DNA of 64,000 nt from Cynocephalus volans. Its lineage: Eukaryota; Chordata; Mammalia; Dermoptera; Cynocephalidae. The notes under the pieces are model-generated. The model had not been told where the DNA came from. It made no database searches and saw nothing but the letters and a program-made list of their open reading frames with translations. The position numbers were made by a program, and so were the translations under genes. This document shows positions 57,386 to 64,000 of the stretch, one piece after another (position 1 is the first letter of the stretch; each line of letters starts with the position of its first letter). The stretch is taken from contig NC_084463.1 in the NCBI RefSeq assembly GCF_027409185.1, positions 162,913,869 through 162,977,868 on the forward strand, in the 5' to 3' direction.

Positions 57386-57655
57386 TCAATATGTATTACA
57401 ATGAAAGATTGTATATAAGAAAGATTTCATGTCTCCAACCGTCTCCAAGTATTTCTAAAAAAAAAAAGTTTTAGCTGATGAGGATGTGGTTGTTGAAGGA
57501 AATTTCACCAAAAACAAAAAACAAAGAACACCTGCTTCCCCACCTCTACATCTGATCCATCTGCTTACCCAGTAGTGCCTATAAATAAAATCAAGGATGC
57601 CTCCAGTTGTTACTCTTTTCTCGAGACCCAACAGCACTTCACTTTTCTAGAAACA

Positions 57656-57671
57656 GATGCCACCTAGTGTC
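57656..57671 (-). promoter_or_regulatory. CTCF-like motif
   Basis: The minus strand reads ACACTAGGTGGCATC, close to the CTCF core consensus (CCASYAGRKGGCRS). Motif match only; occupancy unknown. Confidence 0.35.
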
Positions 57672-57854
57672 AAATATCTGTAAGTACAGCCTCTACAGCC
57701 CATAGTTCCTTGGAAATCACAAAGTAGTAGATCAAAGAATAGGCAATTTTTACTGGGCAAAGGGTGAGGAAAAACTTCCAAAAGGTGATTCTTGGGCTGG
57801 ATCTTTAGGCACCATATCTGAAACTGCCAGGTGGTGGACTTTGCTGGAGGCAGC

Positions 57855-58050
57855 CCACACAATGGTTAAGAATGCGGTTCTGGAGTCAAAGCACCTGGGT
57901 CCCACCCTAGCTTCATTCATTACTCTCAAGCAGTGCAATTATGCACAAGTTATTAAACCTCGCTAACACCTCGTCAGTAAGATGAAAAGAGGGTCTACTT
58001 CCTCGGTCTGGCACAAGAATTAAATGAGCAGAAACTGCCAATAAAATAAA
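57855..58050 (+). mobile_element. MIR SINE, near full length
   Basis: acaatggttaagaatgcggt, tctggagtcaaagcacctgg, gcaagttattaaacct-like text and aagaattaaatgagcag follow the MIR consensus in sense order. Confidence 0.85.
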
Positions 58051-58108
58051 GATCTCCAACGGTCTCTTCTTTCCATGTAACTAAGGCCAAAAAGAAAAAA
58101 GAAGAAAA

Positions 58109-58127
58109 GGCGGGGGGGGGGGGGGCG
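58109..58127 (+). repeat. Poly-G tract within a GGCGG...GCGCC context
   Basis: A run of at least 14 G bases following aaaaggc; homopolymer length uncertain. Confidence 0.75.
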
Positions 58128-58544
58128 CCAGGTACATTATTCGCAAAACTTTAAACAATCAAGTAGAAATTTCCTTTCCATTCCCCCTCCTATCATAACT
58201 CCCAGAAGAAAAATCACATCACCTCACCCATTTAAAAAAGTACAAATTTTCAAGGGAACAAAAAAAGATGGGAGATGTGTGCTAATTATGATTCAGAGCT
58301 GAGCATCAGTTTTCCTTTTCCTACTGCTTCTAAAAAGAAGGCATGGGATTTGGCAACAATGTAATTAAAAATCCTACCAAATTACATCTCACCTAACATT
58401 CAGAGGGACTGTAGATTTCCTTACACTGGAATTCAGTCTGTTGTGTATCTGGTAAAACAAATTTTTCTTCGTGTAACTTCATTTTTAAAAATAACAATAA
58501 ATGATAACAGCTCTGTTCATTTAATGCTTGCCCCACCCCCCCAC

Positions 58545-58592
58545 CTTTTTTCTTCTGCGGCTGGCTGGTAAGGAGATCCAAACCCTTGACCC
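58545..58592 (-). mobile_element. tRNA-derived SINE fragment (3' part)
   Basis: tctgcggctggctggtaagg, agatccaaacccttgacccc: the B-box end of a minus-strand monomer; the head is missing. Confidence 0.7.
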
Positions 58593-59601
58593 CTATATTC
58601 ATCATTTATTTTTCACATCCTGTAAAGTAAGTATCCCCCCCTTTTTTCTCCCTCATACGAAATGAGAGGTTGGAAAGTTCCCTCAATTGTGCTCTGGAAA
58701 AGATTCCTCTAGTGAAAGACCCTGATATTAGAGAGAGTCCAGTTAGGAAATTAAATGCAACAGTAACAGTGGATGGGAAGAGAGAAAAGCTCTGGTGCTA
58801 AGATACAACAAGGATGGCAAAACTTGGTAACGAATTAGATACAGATGGTGGGGGAGAGGCATTCAAAATAAGTCAGAAATTCCTAGCCAGGGCAAAAGTT
58901 TTAACTTGGGAGACTGCAAGATTGCCATTAATTGAGTAGGGAATATGGAGCTGAGAGTATAGTTTGGAAAGAGGACAACCAAATAAGTATGTAACTATAA
59001 ATTCTAGTAAGAGCTATAAAGGAAATAAATAAGATATTAGGAGAGAATAATGTGGACACAGACTATATTTGGATGATCAGGGAAAATAAAAGCAACAATA
59101 TAAAAATGATCATCTTTTGGGGTCAAAAACACTATTGGTATCTATTTATATCCACCAAACAAATATTTTCTGAGGCAACTGGTTTTGTCTAAATTCTCCA
59201 GGCCTCGAATAAGGTCTGTTTTTCTTCCTTTTTTAAGCGGGAGAGATAAGCAGGGTTCCTATGGCTTCTCTAGTCCCAGACTCCACTGCTCACCAGCTGA
59301 AGGATCAAGCCCCCCTTTACTTCTCAGTGGGGTGCACTCCATCTTCCTAACAGGTTGGTTTTCTTACTAAAAATATATATTTCTTCACATGATGCCACGT
59401 ATTCATTTCCTTGAAAATAAAAATACTCCTCAGAGATCATTGAAATGTATCAGATACTTCCACCTTGTTATATAAATCAGACAGACAAAATGATTCATTC
59501 TGCAAACCCAGAATCCACTCAATTCAATGAACATTTACCAAGAGCCTACTGGGAGCCACTGGGCACTGTTCGTGGTGCTGGAATACTGGTGGTGTCCAGG
59601 G

Positions 59602-59617
59602 AACACTAGAGGGCGCA
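59602..59617 (+). promoter_or_regulatory. Strong CTCF-like motif in KMT5B intron 1
   Basis: aacactagagggcgca matches the CTCF core CCACTAGAGGGCGC at all but the first position. It is preceded by ccaggg, compatible with an upstream half. Motif match only. Confidence 0.45.
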
Positions 59618-59919
59618 CGAGAGCTTCAGCTTTCAGGAAAACCAGGCAGGGCTACTCGGTGAGTGGAGGACAAAACCCAAAGGGAAGCATATGAAAAAAA
59701 AGGGTATCTGAAGAATAAGGGTGCAGAATAGAAAGCAGAATGACCATTCACTGAAGGGGCCTTTTGTATAAGGCCTGAGAGGTAATCCCAGTGCCATGAA
59801 AGATCTGCTGACCAGCTGTTCCTATACAGGTGGCACAAGTTAGAATACAGGTGCCCTAACACCTGTAATAGGCGTTACACTGTTTCACCCTAACATGCGT
59901 GCCTGAGGATCACCAGCTC

Positions 59920-60065
59920 AGCAACCCTATGAACTAGGTGAGACAGGTATTATCACTACAAATGATAAGGCTAAAACTCAGAAACGAATTGCTTTCCTGT
60001 ACTCAAACTGCTATTAAGTGGTTATGACTGAATCTAAAACCCTCGTGTTTAAACTGCAATCTGGG
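59920..60065 (-). mobile_element. MIR SINE fragment
   Basis: agcaaccctatgaactaggt, gagacaggtattatcactac and aaggctaaaactcagaaac resemble antisense MIR. Confidence 0.6.
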
Positions 60066-62754
60066 GTTTACTCAAATACTTGAGCCATATGTATCACCCA
60101 TAAATAAAGAGACCTATCGCTGGTGAATCCTCCCTAGGTCTATTTACTTTCTTCTTTAGTGTGCTATTATAATACAGAAACTAAAACATGTTGCAGAGAT
60201 GCAACTGGCAAGTGGGAGCCACAAAGGTCATAAGAATAAAGCTTTTGGGACCACTGATAAACCCTAGTCTCTCAATTCTAAAACCCAACTGATTGTAAAC
60301 TACCCTATCAATTTAATGACATTTCAAAAAAAGAACATAAAACTACACGAAACATGCAGATAAAGTAAACCAATTAGAGAGATGTCAAAATACAATTAAA
60401 ATAGTTATTAGAAATGAGAAAATAGGGTGGCATTGAAGTGTCAAAGCATGAAGAATAATTCAGAATTGGAAGTGACTTCAGAGATTAATATGTAGTCATT
60501 TTACAGATGAAGAAACTGGGATGTGGACCTATCAATGTCCTATACAAATAGTGAAACAGCGGAGACTGGAACACAGACATTTATTCTTAATCCTATAGTT
60601 CTTCCAACTATTCCCAGAAGTATATGTATATACAGGAGTCATAATTTTATATACAGCCCTAGAAGACTGCTTGTAGTTTGAGTTTGTCTCACACAGACAC
60701 AAGCCAGCCCCAAATCAGGCTGCCTGAGGCCAGAGGCAGTGAGTAACCAAACTGCTTTGGTGGTCCTAAAAAACCTTTGGCACTGAATGAAAATAGTGAA
60801 GGAGAACATAACTTAGAGAGGATCAATGACTATGGAAATCGAGGGCTTTTTTTTTTTTTTCCTTTTGGTGAGAATATTTCAGAGATAATAAAGGTTAATA
60901 TTAGGATGTGAATGGTTCCTGGATCCATCATCAACTACATAAATGATAATATACCCACTCTACCTGCCTCCAGGCAACATGGGGATCCAAAACAAAAAAG
61001 AAAAGTTAAAAAAATAAGCTAATATTAGAAGTTAACATGTAAAAATAAATTAGGGGCGAGTCTTTACAGATGGATGCTCTCTATAGCACGCCTTTAAAAT
61101 AGTAAAATCTTGTAACACATTTAAAATAAGAGTGCATGACCGAAATTTGGAAACATGTCTATTGAATAAAACAAGATATGTTTCTAAGTGAAAGATGTTT
61201 GCTCTAATTTAACTAGGACAAAGTGAAATTCAGATCATATTAATAGATACAAGGTTAAATACTGGTCAGGCACGACCTTTGCTCTCAGCTGACACTTCTA
61301 GGAAACATCAAATTATGGGGAAGAAAAAGGATTAGAGTAACAACTAAAAAAAATTTGCAGGGTTTTTTTTTGGGGGGAGGGGGGCAGGAGATGTAGAGGT
61401 GGTACAAGAATTAAAACAAGGAAAGCTGTTAAACCTTCCCCCTTAAAAGCCCTTCAGGGACAAAAGCCTAGGGTACTCCCTACTTGCTGACTAGGAAACC
61501 TTCTTTGTACAGCGCGTTCCATGGAACTCAGCCACTAAAACTGCAGGGTTTTCATTCACATTTCAAACTTAGCCTCAGACAGAACTTATTTATTTCAAGA
61601 TTTCAAAATTGACAGTCTATCCGAGGAGGAAACTGCTTTCCAAATCACTGGATTCAAAGGCTTGGAACTCTCTGAAGCTTGTAATTTACAGCTCGTCAGC
61701 TAGTCGTAAGTTTTATCTTGCAATAATTTTAGCCTTTGCTTCTTATAACAATTAAAGCCATTTTCTACACCAAGACATGTCAGTAAAACAAGTTTTTTCC
61801 CAAAAAAGAAAAACTAAAAATCAGACTGAAAAATTAAAGTTATATCTGACTAATTTCTATTGCATAGAGCCATACCTGACATATCATCATGTTCATGCAC
61901 AAACATAACAGATCTCTCCCTGCATTTGTTTTATATTATGCAGTCAATAGTGTGTCATAGTGAAGGGATGACACATAGTCCCTGTCTTTAAATGTGTGAA
62001 GACTCTCAACAATTAGTGTTCTAGGGCTGACACAGTCCTGGAACTCCTGCCCAGGCAGAAGGATTCTGGAGAATGGAGAGAGTAAAACTCATACATGGTA
62101 TACAGAGCACAAAATAATGAAATCACACTGATTTATCTGCAAGGATTTACTCTGTAAGCCCTGGGAAGGGCATCTCTGTGGACAGGGAGCTGCTCAGATG
62201 CCACACACAAACCTCTTTGTCACACAACCTGACCACATAGTCATACCTATAAACCCTCAAACTGATATACATGTAAAGGAAAATCAGATTTCATGCCAGA
62301 TTTATATGACCCAAGGGGAAATTTACAAACCAACAACCCCCGCCAAACTCCTCCCTGCTCAAGGTTAAAGCGAACACCCAGTACACCTTCTTCACAAGCA
62401 TACCTCGCCAGTACCTACAGCATATTCTGCCACGCAGCCACCTCCATCTTCCCCAATACTGCTATTGGTTTATGCTACAAGCATGGAGTTCAGAGCATAG
62501 CAATTGTGTGTGCGAGAAGGCAGTTGAAAATACAGACGAGAGCACTTGGAAATGATTTTGAAAGTTTGATTTCAAAGGTTACGGATAAAGAATTGGGCCC
62601 TACTCTCCTCTTGAAGAATAAGTATAATATTCCATTCATTCTCAAACTTTAAAAAAAAATAACAATGTTTTAAAATAGCAATAGAATGGGCATAGTTTGA
62701 AAAACTAAATGCAAACAATTAAATTTGACAATTTGGAGATTAATAAATTAACAC

Positions 62755-63120
62755 ATTCATCAAGTGTCTACTGAGTGTCTACTCAGTACCTGTCCCTGGG
62801 CAGGCGAGACAAATAATAACTAAGACTCAACAAGTGCCCAAGAAAGCTGAAGAGATGGGTAAGTAAACAACCCGATATAATACAATGTAATAATTGCTCA
62901 AAGGAAGTACGCATTCTCCTGAGAGGGCCATCCCCCAAATGGATGCGTGTGTGCGTGTAAGGCAAGGTGTGTTTCAAGAGGCAAAATTCTCCTTGGGCCT
63001 CTCTGAAGGGTTAAGTACCAGGGGGAAGAAAACGGTGTAGGAATGCCGGGCAGAACATGGCCAAAAGGCACCAGGGATGGGAAACTAGTGCGGCTAGAGC
63101 TTGGGAGAGCGAGTAGAACG
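62755..63120 (-). mobile_element. L2-like ancient repeat, antisense
   Basis: catcaagtgtctactgagtg, agtacctgtccctgggcagg, then the degraded gccgggcagaacatggccaa and agcttgggagagcgag pattern of antisense L2. Weakly supported. Confidence 0.45.
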
Positions 63121-63969
63121 TAGAACGTTTAGAGATTAAAAACTGAAACATGGACTGGAGTTCCCACACGCGCTGGGAGTAGAGCACTGTGGACTTCAAC
63201 CTTGGAATATGCGGAGCTCCAACAGTGACAGGACCGACCACACCTGTGATTCAAGTTGCTAAACCTCTGGCTACTCGGCAAATTTCTAACTACAACAAGT
63301 AACTTTTTAAGTATGTATTTCAACATGCACAAATTATCTGTGATTATTTGAGCCAAAATGATTTCATCTTCTCTTTTCAAAATATTTATGACTTGACTAC
63401 TAATTATCAGCAATTATAGGCGTGTTCTCAATATTAAAGACTAAATGAAAAAGTTACAGCTAACAAATGCTTCCTCTGATGAGCTGAGAACTAGGAAGAG
63501 TTCACAGCAGAGTTCAGACCTAGGCAGCTACGCGCACCTATACTTTAAATCAAAATGGTTTAAATCCAAAAAGGTCCAGAAGAAAAGAATTAGTCAAATT
63601 AATTCATCTGCCCATTATTCTGGATAAGACTTTTCTCCCAGAATGAATTTTTAAATTTTTTAAATTTATCATTAGCATATTCATTCTTACAAAGCGTGAT
63701 ATGTCTTTACGCCCTCCCCCTATCTCCAGTCTTAGGTTGCTCTTTCCTTCTGAAAATTCAACGTATTGTTGTGGTCTTCTCTTCCTTTTCTTCATTCTTT
63801 CTTTCTTCCCTCCCAGAGTAAATTTTATTAAGCAAGTTCTTAAAAATTAACTTCAAACAACACATTTTCACCTCTCCAGGATTCCAAAAGTTTCACACTC
63901 AATGGATCGCAAGTTACAGCTCCAGAACAGGGTCACCGAACCCACACCGAGATCAGTAAGTTTCTCACT

Positions 63970-64000
63970 GGGGCCGGCCCGTGGCTCACTCGGGAGAGTG
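63970..64000 (+). mobile_element. 5' end of a tRNA-derived dimeric SINE, cut by the window edge
   Basis: ggggccggcccgtggctcac followed by tcgggagagtg is the exact head of the dimeric family seen elsewhere in the window; the rest lies outside. Confidence 0.9.

Larger units (their letters stand above)
48267..64000 (-). other. KMT5B: KMT5B intron 1 (partial)
   Basis: Upstream of the exon 2 acceptor there is no CpG island or obvious promoter up to the window end, so the first exon probably lies beyond 64 kb. The intron holds L2 pieces (48470-48590, 50020-50330, 52030-53245, 55110-55420, 59519-59610, 62755-63120), an MLT1-like LTR (56270-56692), MIRs, and SINEs at 53.3, 55.0, 57.2, 58.5 and 63.97 kb. 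Other stretches (48600-50000, 50350-52000, 53990-54960, 60560-62700) show nothing I can name beyond short chance frames. Confidence 0.7.

Noticed and set aside
62293-62652. 119-codon plus-strand open frame
   Set aside because: No recognisable domain and no signals of a gene; lies in intron sequence near ancient repeats.

Overview
The window is mammalian genomic DNA: long GT-AG introns, L1/L2 LINEs, MIR SINEs, ERVL-MaLR LTR elements and only one recognisable protein-coding gene. The lineage marker is a tRNA-derived SINE with A-box-like and B-box-like promoter motifs. It occurs both as a monomer and as a head-to-tail dimer, many copies have perfect target-site duplications, and no Alu, B1/B2, carnivore, ruminant or equine-type SINE is seen. 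From memory this matches the tRNA-Ile-derived CYN family of colugos (Dermoptera), so a flying lemur (Galeopterus/Cynocephalus) is my best guess. That inference rests on SINE recognition only.

The gene is KMT5B (SUV420H1), the histone H4K20 methyltransferase, on the minus strand. All ten coding exons are present with GT-AG junctions and matching phases. They run from the start codon at 48188-48190 ([10 protein letters not shown]...) to the stop codon at 16493-16495 and encode 883 residues. The exons encode a basic N-terminus, the SET-domain flank, the SET and post-SET zinc site, and a long basic/acidic C-terminal tail held in one large last exon. The 3' UTR runs on to about 14.0-13.74 kb. The untranslated first exon and promoter are not visible and probably lie beyond 64 kb.

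Layout. 1-3.7 kb: degraded L1 (ORF2, 3' UTR, GAAA-rich tail) with a SINE inserted in ORF2. 3.7-7.4 kb: GC-rich, mostly unique intergenic DNA with MIR/L2 pieces. 7.45-12.23 kb: two full-length MaLR elements in tandem, joined by a perfect 19-bp hairpin. 12.2-13.7 kb: unique intergenic DNA. 13.7-48.3 kb: KMT5B exons and introns. 48.3-64 kb: KMT5B intron 1 (partial) with L2, MIR, MLT1 and tRNA-SINE insertions and two CTCF-like motifs.

Most noteworthy observations: (i) the 69-nt KMT5B coding exon 4 appears to be an exonised antisense CORE-SINE (MIR/MIR3-type), including both splice sites; (ii) a 20-nt microexon carries the catalytic NHDCRPNC segment and is followed by a 77-nt intron; (iii) a perfect hairpin sits exactly at the junction of two LTR elements; (iv) a small palindromic mariner-like MITE is present twice; (v) inverted SINE pairs lie in KMT5B introns. 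I saw no prokaryotic, CRISPR or defence-like system and no second host gene.
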